Notes under the pieces: model-generated | What the model saw: the letters and a program-made list of their open reading frames with translations, nothing else | Database searches by the model: none | Told to the model about the DNA's origin: nothing | Part shown: in pieces, positions 34,827-42,701 of the stretch | Layout of the letters: the number at the start of each line of letters is the position of its first letter | How positions within the stretch are numbered: the first letter of the stretch is position 1 | Assembly (NCBI GenBank): GCA_963732405.1 | Contig: CAVSZG010000001.1 | Location: forward strand, 372,001-436,000 | From: JAUIAI01 sp963732405 | GTDB taxonomy: Bacteria; Pseudomonadota; Gammaproteobacteria; Burkholderiales; Burkholderiaceae_E | Length of the DNA: 64,000 nt | Direction: 5' to 3' | Made by a program: the position numbers and the translations under genes

Positions 34827-36344
34827 TCATGCTGCTTCGAGCATCCGATCCTTGCTCACCGATTCATTGGCGAACTCGCGCACGAGCCGCCCCTTCTTCA
34901 TGACCACGATGCGATCGGCAAGCGACAACACCGTTTCGGGCTCCGCCGACACCACCACGATGGCCAGACCCTGGTCGCGCAGATTCCGCACGATCCTGAC
35001 CACGTCTTCCTTGGCACCCACATCCATGCCGCGCGTGGGCTCGCTGAGCACCAGCACCTTGGGCGGAAAGGTCAACCAGCGCGCCAATGCCACTTTCTGC
35101 TGATTGCCGCCCGACAGCCCACCGAGCAGCGCATCCACATCGGGCGGCCGGATGTTCAGGGCCTGGGCCTGATGCCGGGCCATGGTTCGTTCGATTCGCG
35201 GCCTGAGCCACAGCCGCGCGATGCGCCCCAGCGAGCTGATCGATTCATTCTTGTAGACCGGCTCCTGATAGAACAGCATGGCGCGACGGCTCTCGGGCAC
35301 GAAGGCGACACCGGCCCGCCGCGCCTGTGAAGTATTGCGAAACCGCACATCGACGCCCTCCATCGACATCGTGCCCGCATCGGGTGCCAGCCGACCAAAC
35401 AAGGCGCGCGCAAGTTCCAGCTGTCCGCAACCCATGAAACCATAAATGCCCAGCACCTCGCCGGCACGCACCTGTAGCGAGATATCGGTGAAGGCGCGGG
35501 ACCGGCCGAGCTGACGGGTAGCCAGCACGACCGGCGCACCGGGGTTGCTGTGCAGTGCAATCGATCCGGTATAACTCTCTTCGAGATTCTCGTGACCCTT
35601 GCCGATCATGTGCTCGATCACGCGGCTCTTGTCGGTGTCGGCCGCCGCCTCGGTGATCACACGCTGACCATTACGGAAAATGGTGACGGTATCGGAGATC
35701 GCCAGGATGTCATCCAGAAAATGCGAAATGAATATGATGCTGCGACCGCTCCGGCGTACATCGCGCAGCACGTCGAACAGGCGGGCGATCTCGGGCGGCG
35801 ACAGGGCCGAGGTGGGCTCATCCAGAATGATGATGCGCGCGCCCGAGTAGAGCACTCGTGCCAGTTCGATGAGTTGCTGCAGGCCGATCGGCAGCGAACC
35901 CATCGTGGCCCTGGGATCCACATCGATGCTCAGCCGGGCCAGCTGTTCGCGGGCACCCTCGCGCATCGCCCGCCATTGAATCAGGCCCAGGCGCGTCGGC
36001 TGATGGCCCAGATACACATTCTCGGCAACGCTCAGATCGGCCACGGTGCTCAGTTCCTGATGCACCATGCCGATGCCGGCGGCGAGCGCATCGCGCGCCG
36101 ACCGGAAACGCACCGGCTGTCCGTCGAGCAGCATCCGCCCCGCATAGTCGGTATGCACGCCGGCGATGATCTTCATCAAGGTCGACTTGCCTGCGCCGTT
36201 CTCACCCACCAGGCCGTGAATCTCGCCCGGACGCAGGTCGAAGTCGACCTCGCGCAGCGCGGCCACGCCGCCAAACGATTTGGCGATGCCCTCCAGACGC
36301 AGATGCGGTGCCACGCCCGCCACTGTTGACGCTTCGGTTCCCAT
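34827..36344 (-). CDS. Ribose-type sugar ABC transporter ATPase (two-domain)
   Basis: A 505-residue double ABC ATPase. Domain 1 has Walker A GENGAGKSTLMK and the signature SALSPPEIARLFD region with Walker B IIILDEPTSAL. Domain 2 has the altered Walker A FMGCGQLELAR typical of the family and signature LSGGNQQKVALARWL with VLVLSEPTRGMDV, where Ser replaces the Asp next to the catalytic Glu. The second site is therefore probably non-hydrolytic. The ATG at 36344 is preferred; a GTG six bases earlier is also possible. Confidence 0.93.
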   Translation of the reverse strand: MGTEASTVAGVAPHLRLEGIAKSFGGVAALREVDFDLRPGEIHGLVGENGAGKSTLMKIIAGVHTDYAGRMLLDGQPVRFRSARDALAAGIGMVHQELSTVADLSVAENVYLGHQPTRLGLIQWRAMREGAREQLARLSIDVDPRATMGSLPIGLQQLIELARVLYSGARIIILDEPTSALSPPEIARLFDVLRDVRRSGRSIIFISHFLDDILAISDTVTIFRNGQRVITEAAADTDKSRVIEHMIGKGHENLEESYTGSIALHSNPGAPVVLATRQLGRSRAFTDISLQVRAGEVLGIYGFMGCGQLELARALFGRLAPDAGTMSMEGVDVRFRNTSQARRAGVAFVPESRRAMLFYQEPVYKNESISSLGRIARLWLRPRIERTMARHQAQALNIRPPDVDALLGGLSGGNQQKVALARWLTFPPKVLVLSEPTRGMDVGAKEDVVRIVRNLRDQGLAIVVVSAEPETVLSLADRIVVMKKGRLVREFANESVSKDRMLEAA

Positions 36345-36420
36345 GCTCACCCTGGCTCGGAAGCGTCGTGCCGACCGGGCTCGCGCGGTGCGATGCCCGG
36401 GCCGGCAGACGACCGAGGTG

Positions 36421-37434
36421 TCAGATCAGAAAATGCTCCTGCATCCAGAGCATGCCGTCGGCATTGGCCTTGGTCACCACCGGCCCGTCGGTAACCACGC
36501 TCTTGGGAATACCCTGGCCCGATTTTTCGCCGCCGGTCACGGCCGCTACGCCGGCGATGATCGCGCCGCCGTGAATGCGGCAGGACGGATTGCGCACCGT
36601 CGCATACATGCGGCCATCCTTGACGGCCGCAATGGCCGGCGGCATTGCATCGCAGCCACCGATCTTGATGTTGGTCCGATTGCGCGCCTTCATCACGTTG
36701 TAGGCGGCCAGCGCCATGTCGTCATTGTGAAAATAAGCCGCATCGATCTGCGGATACTTGTTCAGGAAGGTTTCCCACAGGCGAGCGACCTTGGTCACGT
36801 CCCAGTCAGCCGGCTGGTTGTCCAGAACCTCGATATCGGGATACTGCTTGATCACCGACTCGAAGCCGCGTGCCCTGCCCTGTGCGCCCGTGTGACCGAG
36901 CGCGCCCTGGGTCATGATGATCTTGCCCTTGCCGCCGATCGCGGTGGCCAGCGCCTGGGTCACCGATGCACCCATGAATTCATTGTCGGGCGCGAGAAAG
37001 GTGTGGACATTGATCTGATCGAGCGGGGCGATCAGTGTATCCATGTCGATGACTGGAATGCCGGCGTCGATCATTTTTTTGACCGGCTGGGTGAGCGTGC
37101 CGATGCCGAAGGCCTGGATCGCGACGAAGTCCCATTTTTGCGAGGCCATGTTGTCAATGGCGGCACGCTGTTTGACGGCATCGAGCTGACCGTCGAACCA
37201 GGTGACCTCGACGTTGTAGAGCTTGCCCCAGTATTCGGCGGCCTGCTTGCCCTGGGCACACCAGGTGGCTTGCAGACCGGCATTGGAAAAAGCGGCCCTG
37301 AGCGGCTTTTCCGAACGGCCCGGCACGGCGGCATGCGCCGACTGTGCACCCACACCGCTCAGAACGGCGGCCGCTCCACCCACTGTTGCGCCGGCCAGAA
37401 ACTGGCGCCGCCGCGCGATAGTCGAATCGTTCAT
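36421..37434 (-). CDS. Sugar ABC transporter periplasmic substrate-binding protein
   Basis: A 337-residue type-1 periplasmic binding protein. The N-terminus ARRRQFLAGATVGGAAA is a twin-arginine signal, indicating export of a folded protein. The two-lobed fold is seen in KPLRAAFSNAGLQATW, IPVIDMDTLIAP and DAAYFHNDDMALAAYN. It delivers the sugar to the ATPase and permease encoded downstream. A two-component system is divergently encoded 157 bp away. Confidence 0.92.
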   Translation of the reverse strand: MNDSTIARRRQFLAGATVGGAAAVLSGVGAQSAHAAVPGRSEKPLRAAFSNAGLQATWCAQGKQAAEYWGKLYNVEVTWFDGQLDAVKQRAAIDNMASQKWDFVAIQAFGIGTLTQPVKKMIDAGIPVIDMDTLIAPLDQINVHTFLAPDNEFMGASVTQALATAIGGKGKIIMTQGALGHTGAQGRARGFESVIKQYPDIEVLDNQPADWDVTKVARLWETFLNKYPQIDAAYFHNDDMALAAYNVMKARNRTNIKIGGCDAMPPAIAAVKDGRMYATVRNPSCRIHGGAIIAGVAAVTGGEKSGQGIPKSVVTDGPVVTKANADGMLWMQEHFLI

Positions 37435-37591
37435 GGTCTCCTCCAGGTTTGCCCGCCGTTGACCGCGGGATCGGCGAGTATGGCAGGCGACATCAAGGTC
37501 GGCAAGACATGCCTTGCATGAACGCGCCGCGCATCCCTGACGCGACTGGCTCAGTGCAGGGCCGCAATCGCGTTCGGGTGATAATCACGAC

Positions 37592-39127
37592 ATGAGGTCA
37601 GCGCGGAATCGTTGGGGCATCTGGATCTGGGCATGGCTCGTGATCACCTTGCTGGGTTGCGCCGTCATCGTGCGTCTTGACATCGCCTCGCGCCGCGATG
37701 CCTTTCAGGCACAAGCGCGCACCGCCCACCGGGTGCTCAGCCAGGCGGTTTCGCGACTCGACGCCGTGATCTCCACGCTCGTGCTGGTGGCGCCATCGGC
37801 GAACGAACTTGCCGATCCCGAGGCGACTGGCAAGCTGTCCGCCCTCTATCCGCAGGTCATCGCCGCCTGGCGACGAGACCCGCATCAGTCCTGGCCGGCC
37901 TCATCGGCTGAGTTTCTCGATGCGGCCGAATCCCGCTCGCGCAATCTGAGCCCCTCGCAACGCCACGCCGTACTCGCGGAGGTGAATGCGCAGCGCGGTC
38001 ACTACACAATGGTGCTGGCCGGCCTGCCGGGCAGTTATGCACTGCGCATCGATGCCCATTCGCTGATTGCGCCAGTGGAATGGCCCTGGGCAGCCGATGA
38101 ACCGATACGCGCCGTGATCGCCGAGGCTGACCAGACGATCGTCCTGCATGACGTGGTCAGCCTGCCGGCACGCCCGTTCGGTCTCACCGATGGCTTCACC
38201 ATGTCCAAGACGCTGGACAGCCCGAGCCAACCCTTCGAGATGCAGGTGCAGCGGCTCACCGGCCCTGGCGAATGGCCCTGGATCGGCCTGGCCGGCTGGA
38301 CTGCCGCGGCATCTGTGCTGTTTTTCGCAGCCTACCGCTGGCGACTCGCCCGCCGTGAGCGATTGCGCAGCCAGGCCCTGGCGACCATGGCGCAGGCATC
38401 CCGCCTGGGCACGCTGGGCGAGCTCGCGGCCGGCATCGCGCATGAACTGAATCAGCCGCTCACTGCAGTGTTGTCCAGCACCCAGGCCGCTCTGCGCATC
38501 CTGCGCGAGTGGGAACACAGTCCCGGCGTGGCGCCACCGGGTGATGAAACCGCGAGCGCGCGACAAGCACTGGAGTTGGCCAGCGCGCAGGCCAGGCGCG
38601 CTGCCGATGTCGTGGCACGCCTGCGCCATCTCGTTCAACAGCCCGGCGTACCGGCATCGATCCGAATCGTCGACCTGGCGGGTCTGGCCAGACGCGCCAT
38701 CGACCTGCTGGCGCCGGAATTCGAACGACGGTCCATCACCGTGCAGGTGATCGGCCCGTCGATGCACGTGAACGCCGATCCCGTGGCTCTCGAGCAGATC
38801 CTGCACAATCTGCTGAGCAATGCCATGCAGGCGCTGGAACGCGGATCAGAAGGTCCGCCCCGCATCAGCGTGACGCTAAGTCAGCAGGACGATCAGGCGC
38901 ACTGTGCGGTGTCCGACAATGGCCCCGGTATCGACGACGACACCTTGCCGCGCCTGTTCGAGCCATTCTTCACCACGCGAGCAGGCGGGCTGGGGCTCGG
39001 ACTGCCCCTGTGTCAGTCACTGGCCCTGGCCATGGACGGACGGCTCGTCTACCAACCCGATGCCGCGCATGGCGCCCGCTTCGTGCTCCAGTTGCCATTG
39101 GCCCAGACCCACCAGAGACAGGCATGA
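37592..39127 (+). CDS. Sensor histidine kinase
   Basis: A 511-residue membrane kinase. Helix 1 spans residues about 9-27, the periplasmic sensor domain runs to about 228, and helix 2 lies at about 230-248. The H-box GIAHELNQPLTAV puts the phospho-accepting His at about residue 284. The N-box NLLSNAMQAL and the G-boxes DNGPGIDDD and GLGLGLPLCQ are intact. It overlaps its response regulator by ATGA. The periplasmic part resembles no domain I recognise, so the signal is unknown; a secreted HbpS-like protein encoded downstream is a candidate partner. Confidence 0.93.
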   Translation: MRSARNRWGIWIWAWLVITLLGCAVIVRLDIASRRDAFQAQARTAHRVLSQAVSRLDAVISTLVLVAPSANELADPEATGKLSALYPQVIAAWRRDPHQSWPASSAEFLDAAESRSRNLSPSQRHAVLAEVNAQRGHYTMVLAGLPGSYALRIDAHSLIAPVEWPWAADEPIRAVIAEADQTIVLHDVVSLPARPFGLTDGFTMSKTLDSPSQPFEMQVQRLTGPGEWPWIGLAGWTAAASVLFFAAYRWRLARRERLRSQALATMAQASRLGTLGELAAGIAHELNQPLTAVLSSTQAALRILREWEHSPGVAPPGDETASARQALELASAQARRAADVVARLRHLVQQPGVPASIRIVDLAGLARRAIDLLAPEFERRSITVQVIGPSMHVNADPVALEQILHNLLSNAMQALERGSEGPPRISVTLSQQDDQAHCAVSDNGPGIDDDTLPRLFEPFFTTRAGGLGLGLPLCQSLALAMDGRLVYQPDAAHGARFVLQLPLAQTHQRQA

Positions 39128-39750
39128 CGACAATCTCACCGATGATCCATCTGGTCGATGACGACGCTGCGGTGCGGGAGGCGCTGGCGATGCTGATCGC
39201 CACCGTCGATCTGCGCGTGACGCAATGGTCGAATCCGAATGACTTTCTCACGCAATTCGATCGCGACTCGATCGGCGCGATCGTGCTCGATGTGCGCATG
39301 CCGGGCCTGTCCGGACTCACCGTCATCGACCTGTTGCGCGCGCAAGGCGTGGATCAACCGGTCATCTTTCTGACCGGGCACGGTACGGTCGACATGTGCC
39401 GGCGTGCCTTCAAGGCCGGGGCGGCCGAATTTCTGGAGAAGCCCGTCGACGACGAACGCCTGCTCGAGGCCATCCACAACGCCGTGCGCGCCCATGTCCT
39501 GGCTCGCCAGCGCGATGCTGCCGATCGTCAGGCACGTGAACGCTACGCCACCTTGTCGGCCCGGGAACGCGAGGTGTTGGCGATGGTCGTCGCCGGTCTG
39601 ACCAACAAGGAGATCGGCCGGGCCCTGACACTGTCACCGCGCACGGTCGAGACCCACCGTGCCCACCTGTCCCTGAAACTGCAGGTCCAGACCCTGGCCC
39701 AGCTCATCCGGCAGTACGCCGTGCTCGTGGACGAGAACGGCGCTGCGTAG
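39124..39750 (+). CDS. FixJ/NarL-type response regulator
   Basis: A 208-residue regulator. The receiver domain has the acidic pair HLVDDD, the phospho-accepting Asp56 in VLDVRMPG, the TGHG switch and the Lys in LEKPVDD. The C-terminal LuxR-type HTH (LSAREREVLAMVVAGLTNKEIG, SPRTVETHRAHL) binds DNA. It is translationally coupled to the kinase gene. Likely targets are its own operon and the next two secreted-protein genes. Confidence 0.95.
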   Translation: MTTISPMIHLVDDDAAVREALAMLIATVDLRVTQWSNPNDFLTQFDRDSIGAIVLDVRMPGLSGLTVIDLLRAQGVDQPVIFLTGHGTVDMCRRAFKAGAAEFLEKPVDDERLLEAIHNAVRAHVLARQRDAADRQARERYATLSAREREVLAMVVAGLTNKEIGRALTLSPRTVETHRAHLSLKLQVQTLAQLIRQYAVLVDENGAA

Positions 39751-39853
39751 TTATACGGATGCCGGGCGCGAACCGTGCGGATGGCGAGCCCGCCATGGGC
39801 CACCGAGAATGGCGTCACGGTCGGTCGTCGGCCGCACGGACAGGAGTCAGACC

Positions 39854-40354
39854 ATGAAATCAGGATCGCGCAAGCTTGTTGCCGCACTGGTGCTTTGCAC
39901 CGCCGCCACCCCGTTTGCCCATGCCCAGGCTGTTCGCAGCGAGCGCAACATCTCGCTCGAGATGGCCAACCAGATTGCCGCCGCCAGCGTCGCCGCCTGT
40001 CTGTCCAACGGCCATACCGTGACGGCCGCAGTCGTGGACCGGGCCGGCCAGCTGCGTGCCCTGCAACGGGCCGACAATGCCGGACCGCACACCATCGGCG
40101 CCGCTCAGGCCAAGGCATTCACCTCGGCCTCGGCACGAAACAACACATCGGCCATGATGGAGACCGCACAGAAAAACCCCGGTGCGGCCAACCTCGTGCA
40201 TATCCCGGGGTTCCTGCTGCTGGGCGGCGGTGTACCGATTCGCGCGGGCAATGATGTCATTGGCGCAGTCGGCGTGGGCGGTGCCCCGGGCGGCCACCTG
40301 GACGAACAGTGTGCACTGTCGGCCATCGACAAGGTCAAGGACTCGCTCAAATGA
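39854..40354 (+). CDS. Secreted GlcG/HbpS-like protein (DUF336)
   Basis: A 166-residue protein with a Sec signal peptide (KLVAALVLCTAATPFAHAQA, cleaved near residue 24). The mature part has the family motif HTVTAAVVDRAGQLRAL, the IGAAQAKAFTSASA helix and a C-terminal GGGVPIRAGNDVIGAVGV. HbpS of Streptomyces is an extracellular heme-binding partner of a sensor kinase; this gene directly follows a kinase-regulator pair. CAGGAG precedes the ATG. Whether it binds heme is unknown. Confidence 0.87.
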   Translation: MKSGSRKLVAALVLCTAATPFAHAQAVRSERNISLEMANQIAAASVAACLSNGHTVTAAVVDRAGQLRALQRADNAGPHTIGAAQAKAFTSASARNNTSAMMETAQKNPGAANLVHIPGFLLLGGGVPIRAGNDVIGAVGVGGAPGGHLDEQCALSAIDKVKDSLK

Positions 40355-41058
40355 GCGTCGGCCGAACCCGCCCGAGCGCCTGGCTGGCCGCAGCGGTGAT
40401 CGGTGCCTGGCTGACGGCCGGTCCGGCCCATGCGCAGCAGGCGCCGTCGTCCGCTGAGATCACCGCCTACCAGGGGTTGCATGCGGCGGCGCACACCGGC
40501 GACCTTGCCATGATCGAACGCCTGGCCACGCAGGCCTCTGCTCGCGAAGCGCGCGACAGCAATGGCCGCACGCCATTGCATGTGGCCGCGTTCGCCCGTC
40601 AGCCAGCCGCAGTGGCCGCGCTGATTCGCGCCGGCGCAGACACCAGCGCGCTGGACGCCGGACGTTACGATGCGGTGACCATTGCCGCGGTCGCCAATGA
40701 TGAGGCCTCCTTGCGCACGCTGCTGGACCTGGGCGCCAGTGCCAGCCTCGTGACCAGTCGCTACGACGGCACGGCATTGATTGCGGCGGCCCACCTGGGC
40801 CACGATGGCGTGGTCGAGCAGCTCATCGCCGCCGGCGCGCCGCTGGACCATGTGAACAACCTGCACTGGACTGCACTCATCGAGGCCATCGTCCTGGGTG
40901 ATGGCGGCGCGCGCCATCAGCGCACGATGCGGGCGCTATTGAATGCCGGCGCCGATACGCAACTGAGCGATCGGGATGGTCAGACACCATTGCAACTGGC
41001 CCGCGCCCGGGGTTACGACACCATGGTGCAGATGTTGACGCAGGCCGGCGCCCGCTAG
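40351..41058 (+). CDS. Secreted ankyrin-repeat protein
   Basis: A 235-residue protein with a signal peptide ending near AHAQQ, then about five ankyrin repeats of 33 residues (for example DSNGRTPLHVAAFARQPAAV and DGQTPLQLARARGYDTMVQ). It begins ATGA over the HbpS-like stop, so the two are coupled. Periplasmic ankyrin proteins such as AnkB protect against peroxide with catalase in other bacteria; here the partner would be the HbpS-like protein. Confidence 0.9.
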   Translation: MSVGRTRPSAWLAAAVIGAWLTAGPAHAQQAPSSAEITAYQGLHAAAHTGDLAMIERLATQASAREARDSNGRTPLHVAAFARQPAAVAALIRAGADTSALDAGRYDAVTIAAVANDEASLRTLLDLGASASLVTSRYDGTALIAAAHLGHDGVVEQLIAAGAPLDHVNNLHWTALIEAIVLGDGGARHQRTMRALLNAGADTQLSDRDGQTPLQLARARGYDTMVQMLTQAGAR

Positions 41059-41193
41059 GCCAGGCCCATTACGCCGTGGGCGGCAGGACGAGCTGAGTCT
41101 GCGTCACGGCTTTGCAACGGTCGGCGCGCGCCGTCATGTCGGGGTCAGTCGCGCCAACCCTGCCGATACTTTCCGACCCGCGACATCGTTGTG

Positions 41194-41253
41194 GGCGAAA
41201 CGCCTTTCGGCATAACACCGCATTCGGCCTGCTGAACCGAAAGGCGCTTCGCC
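41194..41253. promoter_or_regulatory. 17-bp inverted repeat, possible enhancer-binding site
   Basis: GGCGAAACGCCTTTCGG at 41194-41210 is matched by CCGAAAGGCGCTTCGCC at 41237-41253: 16 of 17 bases pair, with a 26-base spacer. Its centre is about 70 bp upstream of the sigma-54 -24 element, the usual place for an activator's upstream binding sites. It could alternatively form an RNA hairpin. Confidence 0.6.
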
Positions 41254-41294
41254 ATTTCGTGTCTGCTGATGCCCATTTGCCTGGAAATTCAGCC

Positions 41295-41309
41295 TGGCAC
41301 GATCGATGC
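41295..41309 (+). promoter_or_regulatory. Sigma-54 promoter (-24/-12)
   Basis: TGGCACGATCGATGC matches the consensus TGGCACG-N4-TTGC at all but one fixed base (A for the first T), and GG/GC are correctly spaced. Transcription would start near 41321, about 50 bp before the first gene's ATG. A sigma-54 activator is encoded at the other end of the locus. Confidence 0.7.
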
Positions 41310-41372
41310 ATTGGCATCTACCTGAACGTGCCGAGCAGGGTATCCACCCTGGCACTCCGATGGAGCCTCGAA

Positions 41373-41972
41373 ATGCGTCACCGACTGCTCGACTATCGCC
41401 CGACGATCGCCGCCCTCGAGGAACGGGGCAGTATCGTGACCGATGGTGCGGCGGGCGATCCGTTACGCCTGGCTGCCGAACTACTCGAAATGACCGACGC
41501 CGGCACGCTCGAGCCGGGACTCGCCCGCTTGATCGGGCGCGCCGCTCCGCGTCTGAATCAACGCACTCGCGCCAGGCTTGCGCATGTTCTGGCGCGGATC
41601 GGGCGTCCACTGCTGCATCAGACAGGCGCGACACCGCGAAGCCTCGCAGGCCAGGTGTTCGGCCTCGAATTGGAGGGCCTGAGCCCGGAGGATCAGGCCT
41701 TCGAGGTGGCCCGTCACTTCGGTGAATTCGCGGAACACGCGGCGCGATTCGCCAGCCAGACGACGGCTGTCGGCTCGCCAGACTCACTGGCCCAGAGGTC
41801 GGTGTGGGCTGTTGCGCGCCGCCTTGCACCCGGCTTGCGCGTCGCTCGGGCGGCTACTCATCGCAACACACCAGGTTATCGGGTCGCCAGAGTCGATCGA
41901 TGGTCGCTCGCACCAGCCGACTCGGGCACCTGGATTCGCCGAGGGCGTCAGCTCGTCGTCCTCGATTCTTAG
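41373..41972 (+). CDS. Uncharacterised protein with C-terminal W-x-R-R tag (locus protein 1)
   Basis: A 199-residue protein of unknown function and no signal peptide. Residues 32-58 and 97-155 align without gaps to the next gene product. The second block runs from GLELEGLSPEDQAFE to RRLAPGL. The last 13 residues begin with Trp187 and read W-I-R-R-G-R-Q-L-V-V-L-D-S, matching the ends of two other proteins of the locus. The ATG at 41373 has TGGAG eight bases upstream; the earlier open frame was rejected. It is the first gene behind the sigma-54 promoter. Confidence 0.75.
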   Translation: MRHRLLDYRPTIAALEERGSIVTDGAAGDPLRLAAELLEMTDAGTLEPGLARLIGRAAPRLNQRTRARLAHVLARIGRPLLHQTGATPRSLAGQVFGLELEGLSPEDQAFEVARHFGEFAEHAARFASQTTAVGSPDSLAQRSVWAVARRLAPGLRVARAATHRNTPGYRVARVDRWSLAPADSGTWIRRGRQLVVLDS

Positions 41973-42022
41973 TCCCGGTTCGATAGCACCGGGGATCGTT
42001 CGCGCCACCGAAGGAGTCTGCC

Positions 42023-42685
42023 ATGCATGATCTTGATCGCACCCAACTGGGATATGAAGCCAATTCGGAATTCGAGTTCGAAGCTAGTGAGTTCGAGACC
42101 GATGAATTCGAGTACGCCGACGAGGGCGGCGCGATGCTCAGTGAAGTCGATGAATATGAACTCGCCAGCGAACTGCTGGCCGTTCAGACTGAAGCTGAAC
42201 TCGACCAGTTCCTCGGCAAGCTGATCAGACGAATCGGCCGCGGCACGAAAATGCTGATTCGTTCGCCAATCGGCAAGGCCGTTGGCGGCATCCTCAAGGG
42301 GGTGGCGAAAAAAGCCTTGCCGCTGGCCACCAGCGCCCTCGGCGGCATTGTTGGCGGGCCGCTTGGTGCCCAGATCGGGGCCGGCGTGGCCTCCGCTGCC
42401 GGCGACGCCGTTGGTCTGGAATTCGAGAGCGGCGAACAGGAGGACCGGGAGTTCGAAGGTGCCAAGCAGTTCGTTCGACTGGCCGCCAATACCGTCAGCA
42501 AGGTCGCCACAGCCCCACCTGGGGCAGACCCTCGGGCAATCGTCCAGGCGGCGGCGGTCGGCGCCGCGCGCAAGCTGGCGCCCGGGCTGCTCAAACAAGG
42601 CGGCACGCCGAACAGCACGAGCGGACGAAGCCAGAGTGGTCGTTGGTCCAGGCGTGGCAACACGATCATCCTGCACGGCGTCTGA
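42023..42685 (+). CDS. Acidic, Gly-rich protein with C-terminal W-x-R-R tag (locus protein 2)
   Basis: A 220-residue protein in three parts. Residues 12-50 are strongly acidic, with repeated EFE/FEF pairs. Residues 82-131 are Gly/Ala-rich and hydrophobic (KAVGGILKGVAKKALP, SALGGIVGGPLGAQIGAGV), like a glycine zipper that could enter a membrane. Residues 131-189 are homologous, ungapped, to residues 97-155 of protein 1. Trp208 starts the shared 13-residue tail. AGGAG stands seven bases before the ATG. I recall similar proteins from Burkholderia genomes, annotated only as hypothetical. Confidence 0.85.
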   Translation: MHDLDRTQLGYEANSEFEFEASEFETDEFEYADEGGAMLSEVDEYELASELLAVQTEAELDQFLGKLIRRIGRGTKMLIRSPIGKAVGGILKGVAKKALPLATSALGGIVGGPLGAQIGAGVASAAGDAVGLEFESGEQEDREFEGAKQFVRLAANTVSKVATAPPGADPRAIVQAAAVGAARKLAPGLLKQGGTPNSTSGRSQSGRWSRRGNTIILHGV

Positions 42686-42701
42686 GCCTGACGGGACCAC
42701 G

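Larger units (their letters stand above)
41059..41372. promoter_or_regulatory. Control region of the sigma-54 locus
   Basis: About 315 bp without a convincing gene. It contains a long inverted repeat (41194-41253) and a near-consensus sigma-54 promoter (41295-41309). A frame open from 41112 runs in phase into the next gene, but its residues are unlike the family's N-terminus. Confidence 0.6.

Noticed and set aside
41350..41364. Second TGGCAC word downstream of the proposed sigma-54 promoter
   Set aside because: The -12 position reads GA instead of GC, and it lies too near the start codon.
41112..41372. Upstream extension of locus protein 1 by 87 residues
   Set aside because: It would place the sigma-54 promoter and inverted repeat inside the gene and has no similarity to the paralogue; the ATG at 41373 has a ribosome site.
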